Position numbers and translations under genes: made by a program
In this document: positions 1 through 7,869 of the stretch, in pieces
Numbering within the stretch: position 1 is the stretch's first letter
Layout: the number at the start of each line of letters is the position of its first letter
The notes under the pieces: generated by a model
What the model was told of the DNA's origin: nothing
Database searches by the model: none
Seen by the model: the letters and a program-made list of their open reading frames with translations, nothing else
Source: Fulvimarina sp040239565
GTDB taxonomy: Bacteria; Pseudomonadota; Alphaproteobacteria; Rhizobiales; Rhizobiaceae
DNA: 64,000 nucleotides
Assembly: GCF_040239565.1 (NCBI RefSeq)
Contig: NZ_JBEHWS010000002.1
Location: forward strand, 310,001-374,000
Direction: 5' to 3'

Positions 1-162
1 GAATATCTGAAGAAGTCGGCGCGGGACTTCGGCTCGATCCTGCTCGGTATCGAGACGAAGGACCGCTCCAATTTCGACACGCTTCTCGCCCGCTTCGATG
101 CGGACGGTATCCGCTATCAGGACATTACGAGTGACCCGATTGTCGCCGATCTCCTGATCTGA
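1..162 (+). CDS. ilvA: Threonine dehydratase (threonine ammonia-lyase), C-terminal end only
   Basis: The window opens inside this gene; 53 codons remain and it stops with TGA at 160-162. The residues form the end of an ACT-like regulatory domain: LLGIETKDRSNFD, then YQDIT, then the short hydrophobic end ADLLI. Single-ACT biosynthetic threonine dehydratases end this way (a 'VGIE...F..L..R....G..Y..I......L' pattern closing on a hydrophobic residue). The family is PLP-dependent and deaminates threonine to 2-oxobutanoate, the first step of isoleucine synthesis, with isoleucine feedback through this domain. The catalytic part lies outside the window, so the call rests only on the tail. Another ACT-containing enzyme is possible. 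Confidence 0.65.
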   Translation, partial: EYLKKSARDFGSILLGIETKDRSNFDTLLARFDADGIRYQDITSDPIVADLLI

Positions 163-219
163 AGAAGGACTTGCAGAGGGCGCCCGCCTCTTGTGGCCGG
201 GCGTCCGTCCCTCTTCCCC

Positions 220-849
220 TTATCTTTGCTGCTGGAACGCAAGGCGCAGACCGAGGCCGCAATAGATGCCGCCGACCACCTTGCCCTGCCATTTCAGAAC
301 GGTCGGGTTGCGGCGCAGGAAATTCCCCAGCCAGCCGGAGCTCACGGCGAAGACGATCGTCGCGAAGAACCCGATGAAGGCGAAGGTGACGCCGAGGATC
401 GTCAGCTGCAGGAAGACCGCGCCGTTTTCCGGCTTCACGAATTGCGGCAGGAAGGCGAGGAAGAAGAGTGCCGTCTTAGGGTTCAAAACCTCGGCAAGAA
501 CCGCCTGCCGAAAAGCCTGGCCCGCCGTCAATGGCAGCTGGTCGCGCCCCAGTGCAGCAGGCGTCTTCTCGAAGATCGCCTTGATCCCGAGATAGACGAG
601 GTAGGCGGCTCCTGCGTATTTCACGAGGCTGAAAAGAAGACTCGACGCTGCGATGATAGCAGAGATGCCGATGACGGCGAAAAGCGTGTGGATGATGTCG
701 CCGGCGGTGATACCCGCTCCCGTCGCGATGCCGACCCGCGTGCCGGATGTGGTCGCCCGCGCGACCGCCAAGAGGGTCGCGGGCCCCGGAATGAAAACGA
801 AGCCGAGCACAATCGCGCAATAGGTGAGAAGTGTCGTCGGGTCGATCAT
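220..849 (-). CDS. LysE family amino-acid/metabolite exporter
   Basis: This 209-residue protein is highly hydrophobic, with about six membrane segments. It carries the family signature near the N-terminus: VLGFVFIPGPATLLAVARAT, with the GPA motif typical of LysE/RhtB exporters. A second conserved stretch, LNPKTALFFLAFLPQFV, lies near residues 120-137 and is diagnostic of the family. The start at 849 is chosen because GGAGGA lies about 8 bases upstream; a longer in-frame reading to 924 adds a polar N-terminus foreign to the family. LysE/RhtB proteins export amino acids or related metabolites from the cytoplasm by proton exchange. The substrate cannot be told from sequence. It faces the threonine dehydratase gene convergently. 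Confidence 0.88.
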   Translation of the reverse strand: MIDPTTLLTYCAIVLGFVFIPGPATLLAVARATTSGTRVGIATGAGITAGDIIHTLFAVIGISAIIAASSLLFSLVKYAGAAYLVYLGIKAIFEKTPAALGRDQLPLTAGQAFRQAVLAEVLNPKTALFFLAFLPQFVKPENGAVFLQLTILGVTFAFIGFFATIVFAVSSGWLGNFLRRNPTVLKWQGKVVGGIYCGLGLRLAFQQQR

Positions 850-970
850 GGGCCTGTCCTCCGTTCGATCGGAAGAGCAAGCCACAGCCTCCACGACCAA
901 GGCAAGCCCTCTGGCGTCGGGCAAAGCAGGCGGAGCCTCAGGAAGGTCGCGGCAAAAGGTCGAAAGGCGG

Positions 971-1525
971 CTACTCCGCCGCCTGCACCTCGGCGATGGA
1001 AGCCCATGTCGGGGTCTTCACCTCACGGGTCGCGTAGGGAACGAAGCCGTGTTTCCGGTAGAGCCTGAGCGCTGCTGGATGATCGAGCGTGTTGGTCTCG
1101 ATGGTCAGACGATTGGGGCCCTCGGCAAAGCCCGCCGCAATCGCCTCTTCTAGCAACGGGCCAGCCAACCCCTTGCCGCGATAATGCGAAAGAATGCCGA
1201 AATGGACGATCCGCGCCTGACGGACATTCCGCTTCACCTCGATCTCGAACCAGCCCACGGTCTCGTGGCCGATCTGGGCGACATAGATGCGCGTGCGCGG
1301 ATTATGGATTTCTTCGGCAAGCGCCTTGTCCGGCAGCAGGCGCGAGGTCCAGTGATGCGCAGCACCCACGCCGGCATAGAGTTCGCGATAGCGCCGAAGC
1401 GGCAGGCGCGGCGCCTCCGCGATGCGCATTGTCGCCACGTCGCGCGAGACGAGTTTGCGAGCTCGATATACCTCGGACAACATTTCGAGACTCGTGACGC
1501 GCGTGGTCAGCAGTTCGACGGGCAT
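971..1525 (-). CDS. GNAT family N-acetyltransferase
   Basis: The protein has 184 residues when started at 1525 with MPVELLTTRV. The acetyl-CoA binding motif A is visible as HYRGKGLAGPLLEEAI (Q/RxxGxG/A type), preceded by the beta-strand VHFGILS and followed by LTIETNTLDHPAALRLYRKHGF, the usual GNAT motif B ending in 'Y.k.GF'. Its ATG overlaps the stop of the upstream sulfurtransferase in a TGATG, so the two genes are probably translationally coupled. GNAT enzymes move acetyl from acetyl-CoA to amines; the acceptor is unknown here. An in-frame start at 1576 is possible but would place the N-terminus inside sseA without a ribosome site. Confidence 0.85.
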   Translation of the reverse strand: MPVELLTTRVTSLEMLSEVYRARKLVSRDVATMRIAEAPRLPLRRYRELYAGVGAAHHWTSRLLPDKALAEEIHNPRTRIYVAQIGHETVGWFEIEVKRNVRQARIVHFGILSHYRGKGLAGPLLEEAIAAGFAEGPNRLTIETNTLDHPAALRLYRKHGFVPYATREVKTPTWASIAEVQAAE

Positions 1526-2373
1526 CAGGATTGCGTTTCGACCGGCGTATCGCTCGCCGATCCCCATTCGGTCCACGAGCCGTCGTAGAGCTTCACGTCG
1601 TCATTTCCGACGCTCGCCAAGGCGAAGTTGAGAACGGCGGCCGTCACGCCCGATCCGCAACTGGTGACGGCCGGTTCGTCAGGACTGAGCCCGGCCGCCT
1701 GCATCTCGCTACGGAGCGCATCGGCGTCCTTCAGCCGTCCTTCGCTCTGAAGCTTCAGGAAGGGCAGATTGAGCGCGGTGGGCATGTGTCCCGCGCGGAC
1801 GCCTTCACGAGGCTCCGGCGACGTTCCCGAGAAACGATCGGCCGGACGGACATCAACGATCCGGCGGTTGCCTTCGCCTGCCGCAAATTCCCGCATCTCG
1901 TCCATCGAGGCGACGGCGCTGCTCTTGAATTCCGGTTTGAATGTCGTGGGCTCGATCGCCGGGACACCCATCTCTCGTGGATACCCGCCCTCGATCCATG
2001 CGGGAAAACCGCCGTCGAGCACGCGCACGTCCTTCGCACCGAAAGTGCGGAACATCCACCAGACGCGCGGAGCGGAGAAGAGACCCATCCCGTCGTAGAC
2101 GACGATCGTATCGACCTCGGATATCCCGAGCGCGCCAACCTTGTCGGCAAAGACCTCCGGCGATGGCAACGTATGCGGCAGCGCCGAGTCCGGATCGACG
2201 ATCTCGTCCTGATCGAAGAATACCGCACCCGGCACATGACCCGCTTCGTATTCGGACTTCGCAAACCGGCCCATGGCCGGCAGATACCAGGAGGCGTCGA
2301 CGATCGAGAGACCGTTGCGCCCGAGCGTTTCGGCAAGCTCGGCAGGCGAGATAAGAAAAGGGTTCTGGCTCAT
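1525..2373 (-). CDS. sseA: 3-mercaptopyruvate sulfurtransferase (two-domain rhodanese)
   Basis: The protein has 282 residues and two rhodanese domains, the usual length for SseA. The N-terminal inactive domain contains IVDASWYLPAMGR and VVYDGMGLFSAPRVWWMF. The C-terminal domain holds the catalytic loop CGSGVTAA, whose cysteine carries the persulfide; the CGSGVTA form is typical of mercaptopyruvate-using enzymes rather than thiosulfate rhodaneses (CRxGxR). The end, LYDGSWTEWG, is the conserved family tail. It transfers sulfur from 3-mercaptopyruvate to thiol or cyanide acceptors in cysteine breakdown. Start 2373 gives the typical N-terminus MSQNPFLIS; no strong Shine-Dalgarno is seen there, and an upstream in-frame start at 2457 is possible. 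The GNAT gene is coupled at its 3' end. Confidence 0.92.
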   Translation of the reverse strand: MSQNPFLISPAELAETLGRNGLSIVDASWYLPAMGRFAKSEYEAGHVPGAVFFDQDEIVDPDSALPHTLPSPEVFADKVGALGISEVDTIVVYDGMGLFSAPRVWWMFRTFGAKDVRVLDGGFPAWIEGGYPREMGVPAIEPTTFKPEFKSSAVASMDEMREFAAGEGNRRIVDVRPADRFSGTSPEPREGVRAGHMPTALNLPFLKLQSEGRLKDADALRSEMQAAGLSPDEPAVTSCGSGVTAAVLNFALASVGNDDVKLYDGSWTEWGSASDTPVETQS

Positions 2374-2475
2374 GCAGCTAGATTGTGGGAGCAAAAGCGC
2401 TTCGGCAAGAGTTTGGATCGACGGAAACCTTGGTCGGGACGAAATTTTGATTACCATCTCGGGGCCTTACGGCGC

Positions 2476-2517
2476 TTGGCGAAAACGCCAAAAGGCCCGG
2501 ATTTCCCCGAGCCTTTT
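2476..2517 (-). terminator. Intrinsic terminator downstream of rpsT
   Basis: On the minus strand an inverted repeat AAAAGGCTCGG / CCGGGCCTTTT lies 39 bases after the rpsT stop and ends in a T run. A second small hairpin (TTGGCG, AAAA, CGCCAA at 2476-2491) follows directly. Together they should stop rpsT transcription before sseA. Confidence 0.75.
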
Positions 2518-2555
2518 CATATTCACGCCAAGCCGGGAAGACCCGGCAGCCGACC

Positions 2556-2825
2556 TCAGGCTTCGGCGAGCTTCTTCACGCGCTGAGCGAGACGGGAAAT
2601 CTTCCGCGAGGCGGTGTTCTTGTGGAACACGCCCTTGGAGGATGCGCGCATCATCTCCGGCTCGGCCGCACGGAAGGCTTCGGTCGCGGCACTCTTGTCG
2701 CCGGAGGCGATAGCCTCTTCCACGCGGCGCAGGAAAGTGCGGACGCGGGAGCGGCGTGCGGTGTTGACTGCGGTACGGCGGGCGATCTTACGCGCCGCCT
2801 TCTTGGCCGAAGGAGTGTTGGCCAT
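2556..2825 (-). CDS. rpsT: 30S ribosomal protein S20
   Basis: The protein has 89 residues, is lysine/arginine/alanine-rich and starts MANTPSAKKAARKIARR. This is the near-universal S20 N-terminus, which contacts 16S rRNA. The block GVFHKNTASRKISRLAQRV is the conserved C-terminal signature. S20 binds the 5' domain of 16S rRNA early in small-subunit assembly. The gene stands alone with its own terminator. In many Rhizobiales rpsT neighbours dnaA; here yggT is on the other side, so that linkage is not seen. Confidence 0.97.
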   Translation of the reverse strand: MANTPSAKKAARKIARRTAVNTARRSRVRTFLRRVEEAIASGDKSAATEAFRAAEPEMMRASSKGVFHKNTASRKISRLAQRVKKLAEA

Positions 2826-3135
2826 CGGGCGTCTCTTTCTTGTCTATCCTGATCGTCGTCAGATGCTTGTGGCTCCGCCTTCATGACCGTCGGGCCTAAA
2901 CCCTATCGACCGCTCAAAGGCGAAAAGCGCCCGCAGGGGCGCTCTCAAAAGTCTTGAGCGGGTCTATAAGCGCGCTGGCCGCACGCGTCAAGCATCCAGA
3001 AGAGTCACGTTTGAGCAAGCTCGATGCCGCAAACAACGGCCGTCATATCTCACGAATCGCCGCCTTGCTTGCGGGCGGGCCCGGCCATCGCTACATGGCA
3101 CCGAGACGAAACGCCAAGAGGAAGTCACCCGTATT
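2826..3135. promoter_or_regulatory. Divergent intergenic region between rpsT and yggT, with a hairpin
   Basis: No gene is visible in these 310 bases. They should hold the rpsT promoter (leftward) and the yggT promoter (rightward). A perfect 6-bp hairpin (GCGCCC, GCAG, GGGCGC, 2927-2942) is followed on the minus strand by TTTTC, so it reads as a terminator-like leader structure ahead of rpsT. S20 is autoregulated in some bacteria, but a link to this hairpin is only a guess. No convincing -35/-10 pair can be assigned. Confidence 0.4.
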
Positions 3136-3438
3136 ATGCTCGCCGTTCTCAGTGTTTTGATGCTCGCCCTTAATATCTACTGGTGGATCATCATCCTCTC
3201 GGCGATCCTTTCCTGGCTCTTTGCATTCAATATCGTCAATTCGGGCAATCCGTTCGTCGATTCGATCGCCACCTTCCTCTACAAGGCGACCGAGCCACTC
3301 TACCGGCGCATCCGCCGTTTCATGCCTGATCTCGGCGGCATCGACTTGTCGCCGCTCGTCGCGCTTCTCGGCATCTTCTTCCTTCAGCAGGTCATCATCA
3401 TCTATCTGTATCCTGCCGTTCAGAGCGCCGGCATCTGA
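3136..3438 (+). CDS. YggT family integral membrane protein
   Basis: This 100-residue protein has two membrane segments, about residues 2-33 and 72-95. Between them is the family's conserved amphipathic stretch NPFVDSIATFLYKATEPLYRRIRRFMP, with the 'tEPl..p.R...P..gg.D.sPl' pattern (GGIDLSPLVALLGI). YggT proteins are widespread in Proteobacteria and in E. coli have been linked to osmotic tolerance; their molecular role is not settled. GAGGAAG lies about 14 bases before the ATG. The following DUF167 gene starts 14 bases after its stop, and the yggT-DUF167 pair is a common arrangement in Proteobacteria. Confidence 0.93.
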   Translation: MLAVLSVLMLALNIYWWIIILSAILSWLFAFNIVNSGNPFVDSIATFLYKATEPLYRRIRRFMPDLGGIDLSPLVALLGIFFLQQVIIIYLYPAVQSAGI

Positions 3439-3452
3439 CATAAAGGCGGGGC

Positions 3453-3770
3453 ATGGCGGAGCCGTTCTTCGAGACGAGCGCAGCCGGGCTCAAGCTGTTC
3501 GTCCGTGTGACGCCGAAATCCTCAAAGGACGCTCTCGACGATATTTCAGACGATGGCGCGGGGCGACTGCGCCTCAAGGCGAAGGTTCGCGCGGTTCCCG
3601 AAGACGGCAAGGCGAACGCCGCGCTCATCCAGCTGGTCGCGAAACGCTTCGGCGTCCCGAAATCCGCAGCCAGCGTCATCGCCGGGGCAACCAGCCGCTC
3701 CAAGACCGTGCTGATCGAAGGCGATATTGAAGCCCTAACTGAGGTTGCCCGCTCGCTCGGGCCATCTTGA
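3453..3770 (+). CDS. DUF167 family protein (YggU-like)
   Basis: The 105-residue protein carries the family core: VRVTPKSSKDAL, then RLRLKAKVRAVPEDGKANAALIQLVAKRFGVPKSAASVIAGATSRSKTV. The pieces 'PedGKANaALi..LA' and 'v.i..G..sR.K' define DUF167/YggU. It is a small cytosolic alpha/beta protein of unknown biochemical role. AAAGGCGGGG precedes the ATG. It follows yggT closely and probably shares its transcript. The next gene begins 57 bases downstream. Confidence 0.93.
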   Translation: MAEPFFETSAAGLKLFVRVTPKSSKDALDDISDDGAGRLRLKAKVRAVPEDGKANAALIQLVAKRFGVPKSAASVIAGATSRSKTVLIEGDIEALTEVARSLGPS

Positions 3771-3826
3771 CAGCTGGTCTACACGGATCGCTTCATCTCC
3801 ATCCCTTTCAGGTGGAGAGCCGCGTC

Positions 3827-4366
3827 ATGTGTCAGTCGAATAGTCTCGTCCCGAAGAAATCAGTTCGCGCCGTGGCGCCGATCCTGTTCGCTCTTCTCGC
3901 CGCAATCGCTCCGCTCGACGGCGCTGCCGCGAACGAGAGCGCCTACACGAAGATCGATTTCAACGCCTGCAAGACGCTTTCGTTCACGGAGGAAGGCGGA
4001 TCGGTCTCGCTGAGATGCCCAGGATATCAGGGCATTCCGATCTATTACAACGAGGGAGACCTGCGGGTCGACGTCGACTTCGGATCCCCAAACACGCTCT
4101 TCGAGACTTTCAGCCCCTTCAATTCGACTGGCGACACAGTCGAATGGCGCCTTTCGGACGGTGAGCCGATCGCCGCGATCCTACGCTTTCACCTGGATCC
4201 CGGCGATGGCGGCGAGAAAGGTCAGGTTCTTTCGGTGCACGCGATGGGCACGCTGGAAAAGCCCGGATGCGCGGTCGCCTATGTGGATGCACGTGCAAAT
4301 CCGATGCCAACCTCCTCGCTCGGAAGGCGGCTGACGAACTCGCAGCCGGTTTCGCCTGCGGAATGA
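3827..4366 (+). CDS. Exported hypothetical protein with a frameshifted C-terminus
   Basis: As read, the gene encodes 179 residues from ATG 3827, which follows GGTGGAGAG. After a basic N-terminus there is a hydrophobic stretch (AVAPILFALLAAIAPLDGAAA) that looks like a Sec signal peptide, so the product is probably periplasmic. The mature part contains paired cysteines (NACKTLSF, SLRCPGYQG) and VAYVDARANP near the end. After that point the frame turns into low-quality sequence. The other frame continues with NLLARKAADELAAGFACG and YVGKVSRSGMG, stopping at 4431. A single base appears to be missing near 4301-4306 (CCGATGCC instead of CCGGATGCC). The intended gene is therefore 3827-4431. Function unknown. 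Confidence 0.75.
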   Translation: MCQSNSLVPKKSVRAVAPILFALLAAIAPLDGAAANESAYTKIDFNACKTLSFTEEGGSVSLRCPGYQGIPIYYNEGDLRVDVDFGSPNTLFETFSPFNSTGDTVEWRLSDGEPIAAILRFHLDPGDGGEKGQVLSVHAMGTLEKPGCAVAYVDARANPMPTSSLGRRLTNSQPVSPAE

Positions 4367-4427
4367 AATCGCCCGCATATGTCGGCAAGGTCAGCCGCTC
4401 CGGCATGGGCGCGACGGCTGTGCGTAA

Positions 4428-5930
4428 TTAAAGCAGCGGGCTGATCAGCCGCGTTATGTTTTCAGCAAGCTGCCTGAAGAAGCCACGTTTGCGCCATTCG
4501 TCGAGTTCAAGCCGTTTCGACTTCGCCCGATAATCGCCCTCGATCTTTTCCAACTGGGCTGCGAGCTTTCGATCGTAGGCGATAAGCGTCACCTCTGAAT
4601 TCAGCTCGAAGGACCGTAGATCCATATTGGACGAGCCGATAATCGCGATGTCCTCGTCGATCGACAGATGCTTGGCGTGCAGAAAGCGCTCACGGTACAG
4701 ATAAACCTCCACGCCTGCGCTCAACAGTTCGTCGAAATAGGACCCTTGGGCGAGGTCGATCAGGAGGCTGTTCGTCGTCGCGGTGATGTAGAGTTCCACC
4801 TTCACGCCCTTGCGAACCGCAGTGGCGATCGCGTTCAGGAGCTCGTCGTTCGGCACGAAATATGGTGTCGCGAGCGCGATCCGCCGCCGGGCGTTGTGGA
4901 TGAGATCGGTGAAGAGGACGCCCACACCTGCCTCGGGAAAATCAGGCCCGGTGGGCATCACCTGAAGCAGCGAGCCCGACCCGACCTCGGCGCGGTCCAG
5001 CGCCTCTGGCGGCAGCAGCTTTTCTGTCGCGATGTCCTCTTCTGTTTCAAGATACCAATCGCCGACAAAGATTGTCTGAAGTTCGAGGACAACCGGTCCG
5101 GTCACCCGCGCCATCAGCTCGCGATAGAAGGTCTTCGGCTCATACTCGATCCGGTGCATGTTCTGGGAGCCCACCCAACCCACAGTGCCGTCGATGACGA
5201 CAATCTTGCGGTGGTTCCTGAGATCGAGCCGTGTCGCCTGGCTCCAGAACCGAAGGGGCAGGATCACGTGCATTTCGACGCCGGAGCCTTTGAGGCGCCG
5301 CGCGATGCGCCTGCGGTCGGCGGAGGAGCCGACCGCATCGATGAGCAGACGGCAGGTGACGCCTCGCGCAGCCGCCCGTTCGAGCGCACTCAAGACGCGG
5401 TTGCCGGCCTCGTCGTCCTGCAAGATGTAGAAGCAGAGATGGGCGTGATGCTGCGCGGCATCGATATCGGCCGCGATTCGGTCCACCACGCGGTTGTAGT
5501 CCCCGTCAAAATCGACGTCGTTGCCGTGAACGGGTGGCAGACGGCCGATATGCTCCACCAGCTGCGCAGTGATGCGGTGCCGCGTCTTCAGCGCGTCGAT
5601 TCCGGTGGGCGAGCGCTCGCCGATGCGCCGGATGATCGGCTCCAGGACGTTCGGGATCTCCGACAGCCGCGCCCGGCGCCATTTCGGATGCAGCGCATTT
5701 CCGAGGAAGAAATAGATCGGCAGGGCGACCCAGGGCAGGAAGAAAAAGAGGAGAAGCCATGCCTGCGACGCCGCCGGGGATCGACGGAAGGGGATATAGA
5801 CGAGCGCCCCGAAAACGATCGTCCAGCCCGCGATCTGCAGGAGCGTCGTCAGAACGTCGATCGTAATCCCTTCGGAGATGGCGTGTCCCTTGAGCTTTGT
5901 GCGATGTGACGACAGGTCCAGGAGGATCAC
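4428..5930 (-). CDS. cls: Cardiolipin synthase, phospholipase D superfamily
   Basis: The protein has 500 residues. Two N-terminal membrane segments (about 25-45 and 57-78) are followed by two PLD domains, each with an HKD motif: HRKIVVID near residue 240 and HAKHLSID near residue 418, followed by GSQN and GSSNMD. This layout matches bacterial cardiolipin synthases, which join two phosphatidylglycerols (or PG with another donor) at the inner membrane. The stated start is GTG 5930; the cytosolic lead of about 22 residues is not strongly supported, and a later start is possible. Its TAA overlaps, in a TTAA, the TAA of the frame-corrected exported-protein gene facing it. Confidence 0.92.
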   Translation of the reverse strand: MILLDLSSHRTKLKGHAISEGITIDVLTTLLQIAGWTIVFGALVYIPFRRSPAASQAWLLLFFFLPWVALPIYFFLGNALHPKWRRARLSEIPNVLEPIIRRIGERSPTGIDALKTRHRITAQLVEHIGRLPPVHGNDVDFDGDYNRVVDRIAADIDAAQHHAHLCFYILQDDEAGNRVLSALERAAARGVTCRLLIDAVGSSADRRRIARRLKGSGVEMHVILPLRFWSQATRLDLRNHRKIVVIDGTVGWVGSQNMHRIEYEPKTFYRELMARVTGPVVLELQTIFVGDWYLETEEDIATEKLLPPEALDRAEVGSGSLLQVMPTGPDFPEAGVGVLFTDLIHNARRRIALATPYFVPNDELLNAIATAVRKGVKVELYITATTNSLLIDLAQGSYFDELLSAGVEVYLYRERFLHAKHLSIDEDIAIIGSSNMDLRSFELNSEVTLIAYDRKLAAQLEKIEGDYRAKSKRLELDEWRKRGFFRQLAENITRLISPLL

Positions 5931-6080
5931 CCCGAACCGGTCGTCCGGGAAAGTCTAAGGCAGCACTCGCGATCTGGAAGAGCGCCGACCGATACTCAAA
6001 GCTGGCATCGCGGCCCGGAGCGACTATCTGCCAAGGCCGAGACCGCCTGACACCGCCACGAGCCGAGAAGCCATTCGTCT

Positions 6081-6845
6081 TTGACACGCATCGTCTACGC
6101 CAATCTCGGTTACCTTCGCGGTATCGACGGCTCCATCCGCCAGCATGTCGGACGGTTCTGGCGGCACGTCTACACGCCACTCGCCGCCCAGACCGAGAGC
6201 ATCGCCCAGCTGACCGCGAAGATCAAAGAGTTCTCGCCCGATCTCTGCTGCCTCGTCGAACTCGATCGGGGCTCAATCACCAATCGCTTCTTCGACCAGT
6301 TGCCGACGATCGGCGGCGACCTGCTCCCAGTTTATGGCGCGCACGGGAAATATGGGACGCGGCGCACGCTTTCGCCGTTTCATATTTCCTACGGCAAATC
6401 GAACGCCTTCCTTGCCAAGCGGCCCGTTACCGCGACGGACCGCTATCTGACCGACGGCAAGAAGAAGCTGGTCTACGACATCCGCCTTCAGACCGAGGCG
6501 CTCGCCGTCCGGGTTCTCGTCGTCCACCTGTCTCTCGTCGAAAGCGAGCGAAAACGGCAGATCCGGGAACTCTCGACCTGGGTCGCGGAAGATCACACCT
6601 CGACCATCGTCGTCGGCGACTTCAACGCTTTTCGCGGGGAGAGCGAGCTTTGGCCCCTCCTCGCCTCGGGCCATCTCTATCACGCCAACAAGGGCATGGA
6701 GCCGACCTTCCGCTTCGGCCCATGGCGCGCAGCTCTCGATACCTGCCTCATCTCGGAGGACCTGCGGGAGACGGCGCGGATCAAGATCGTCGATCAGCCC
6801 TATTCAGACCATCAGATGCTGGTGATGGACGTGGAGTCTGGCTGA
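6081..6845 (+). CDS. Endonuclease/exonuclease/phosphatase (EEP) family protein
   Basis: The protein has 254 residues and begins at a TTG (6081). EEP-fold markers are in order: the N-terminal strand IVYANLGYL with an early Asn, a metal-binding glutamate in LCCLVELDRG, VVHLSL, then VVGDFNAF (catalytic Asp/Asn) and the terminal YSDHQMLVMDV (catalytic Asp-His). All the usual active-site residues are present, so it is likely an active metal-dependent phosphodiesterase or phosphatase. The substrate (DNA, phospholipid or sugar phosphate) cannot be read off. It diverges from cls across 150 bases that must hold both promoters, which suggests but does not prove a lipid-related role. It ends flush against the SDR gene (TGATCA). 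Confidence 0.85.
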   Translation: MTRIVYANLGYLRGIDGSIRQHVGRFWRHVYTPLAAQTESIAQLTAKIKEFSPDLCCLVELDRGSITNRFFDQLPTIGGDLLPVYGAHGKYGTRRTLSPFHISYGKSNAFLAKRPVTATDRYLTDGKKKLVYDIRLQTEALAVRVLVVHLSLVESERKRQIRELSTWVAEDHTSTIVVGDFNAFRGESELWPLLASGHLYHANKGMEPTFRFGPWRAALDTCLISEDLRETARIKIVDQPYSDHQMLVMDVESG

Positions 6846-7592
6846 TCACTTCGCCAGCTTCTTCACCATCCACCGCGCCATGCCCGGTGCGACCGCGTTG
6901 ACGCTACGAAGCACGGCGGCCGGGCCGACCCAGATTTCGTCTTCGGCTTTTTCCAGCCCTTTCACGATGCGCTGCGTCGCCTTTTCGACCGAGACCTTCT
7001 GGGTCTTGTACTGCGTGGTCATCGGCGTTTCGACAACGGGAAGCAGGATTTCGACGATCTTGAGGTTGGGGGCGTAGCGTTCGGCCTGATAGCGCATTGA
7101 CAGCGTAAAGGATCGAAGGCCGGCCTTGGTGGCGCAGTAGATCGGATTGTTCGCCGTCGGCACGACGGCGAGCCCGCTGGTGTTGTTCACGATCATCGCC
7201 GAGGGCTGCTCGGAAAGCGGCTTGAACAGCCGGTTGACGATATGGATCGGCGCGGTGAGGTTCACTGCGATCTGCGTGTCGGCGCGGGCGTCGAGCTCCT
7301 TCGGGTCGGTCGTCAGGAAGCGGCCCTGCTCCCCGGTGCCGGAATTGTTGATGACGACGGAAAGATCGGGATGGTCTGCGGTCAACCGGTCGAGCGCGGC
7401 ATCGAGGGCCGCGGTATCCGCGAGATCGACGACCTCGTGCTCGACGAGATCGCTCTCGATCGCGGGCTGCCGGCGGGACCAGACGATGACCCGGCATTTG
7501 CGTTCGACAAACGCCTTCAGAAGCTCAGCGCCGACGCCGGACGAGCCCCCTGTGAGGAGGACCGTCCTGTCGACGAGATCGAAGCGGCTCAC
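6846..7592 (-). CDS. Short-chain dehydrogenase/reductase (DltE-like)
   Basis: The protein has 248 residues with a Rossmann-fold nucleotide site GGSSGVGAEL (TGxxxGxG-type) near residue 15, the NNSG motif (VVINNSGTG) and the catalytic YxxxK (IYCATKAGLRSF), with a serine upstream in NNTSG. SDR enzymes with this N-terminal VLLTGGSSGVG and a C-terminal MARWMVKKL helix are often annotated as DltE-like oxidoreductases; the substrate is unknown. It starts with GTG at 7592, overlapping by four bases the stop of the small membrane-protein gene upstream, so the two are probably one transcript. Confidence 0.9.
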   Translation of the reverse strand: MSRFDLVDRTVLLTGGSSGVGAELLKAFVERKCRVIVWSRRQPAIESDLVEHEVVDLADTAALDAALDRLTADHPDLSVVINNSGTGEQGRFLTTDPKELDARADTQIAVNLTAPIHIVNRLFKPLSEQPSAMIVNNTSGLAVVPTANNPIYCATKAGLRSFTLSMRYQAERYAPNLKIVEILLPVVETPMTTQYKTQKVSVEKATQRIVKGLEKAEDEIWVGPAAVLRSVNAVAPGMARWMVKKLAK

Positions 7593-7789
7593 TGCTCGCC
7601 CTGTCTGGCCTCGGTTCCGTCGACATCACTCTCTGTTGCCGGCTGAAGCGGCTCGTCAGTCGGCGTCTGGTCGCCAGGCGAATCGACGAACAGGAAATAG
7701 ATTGCGATCGCTGCGATCAGCACGATAACGGGCCAGAGGATCGCACGTCCGCGTCCTCTCTCGAAACTCGGTCCCATTCGCGGTGCCAT
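7589..7789 (-). CDS. Small single-pass membrane protein, hypothetical
   Basis: The protein has 66 residues: a basic N-terminus (FERGRGR), one membrane segment (about 18-34, ILWPVIVLIAAIAIYFLF), then an acidic, proline- and threonine-rich tail. The topology suggests an inner-membrane anchor with the tail in the periplasm. GAGGTCGAGA precedes the ATG at a good distance. Its stop overlaps the GTG of the SDR gene, which supports real translation. No family is recognised and no function is claimed. Confidence 0.7.
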   Translation of the reverse strand: MAPRMGPSFERGRGRAILWPVIVLIAAIAIYFLFVDSPGDQTPTDEPLQPATESDVDGTEARQGEQ

Positions 7790-7869
7790 TTCTCGACCTC
7801 CAAACCGTTGATCCTGGCCGATGACTTAGCGCTCAGCCCAGCCGATCAAAGCATGGTTCAGCCAAAGCG

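Noticed and set aside
4668..5909. A 413-codon open frame on the plus strand across cls
   Set aside because: It is the antisense shadow of a GC-rich real gene; no ribosome site or motif, and cls has both HKD motifs.
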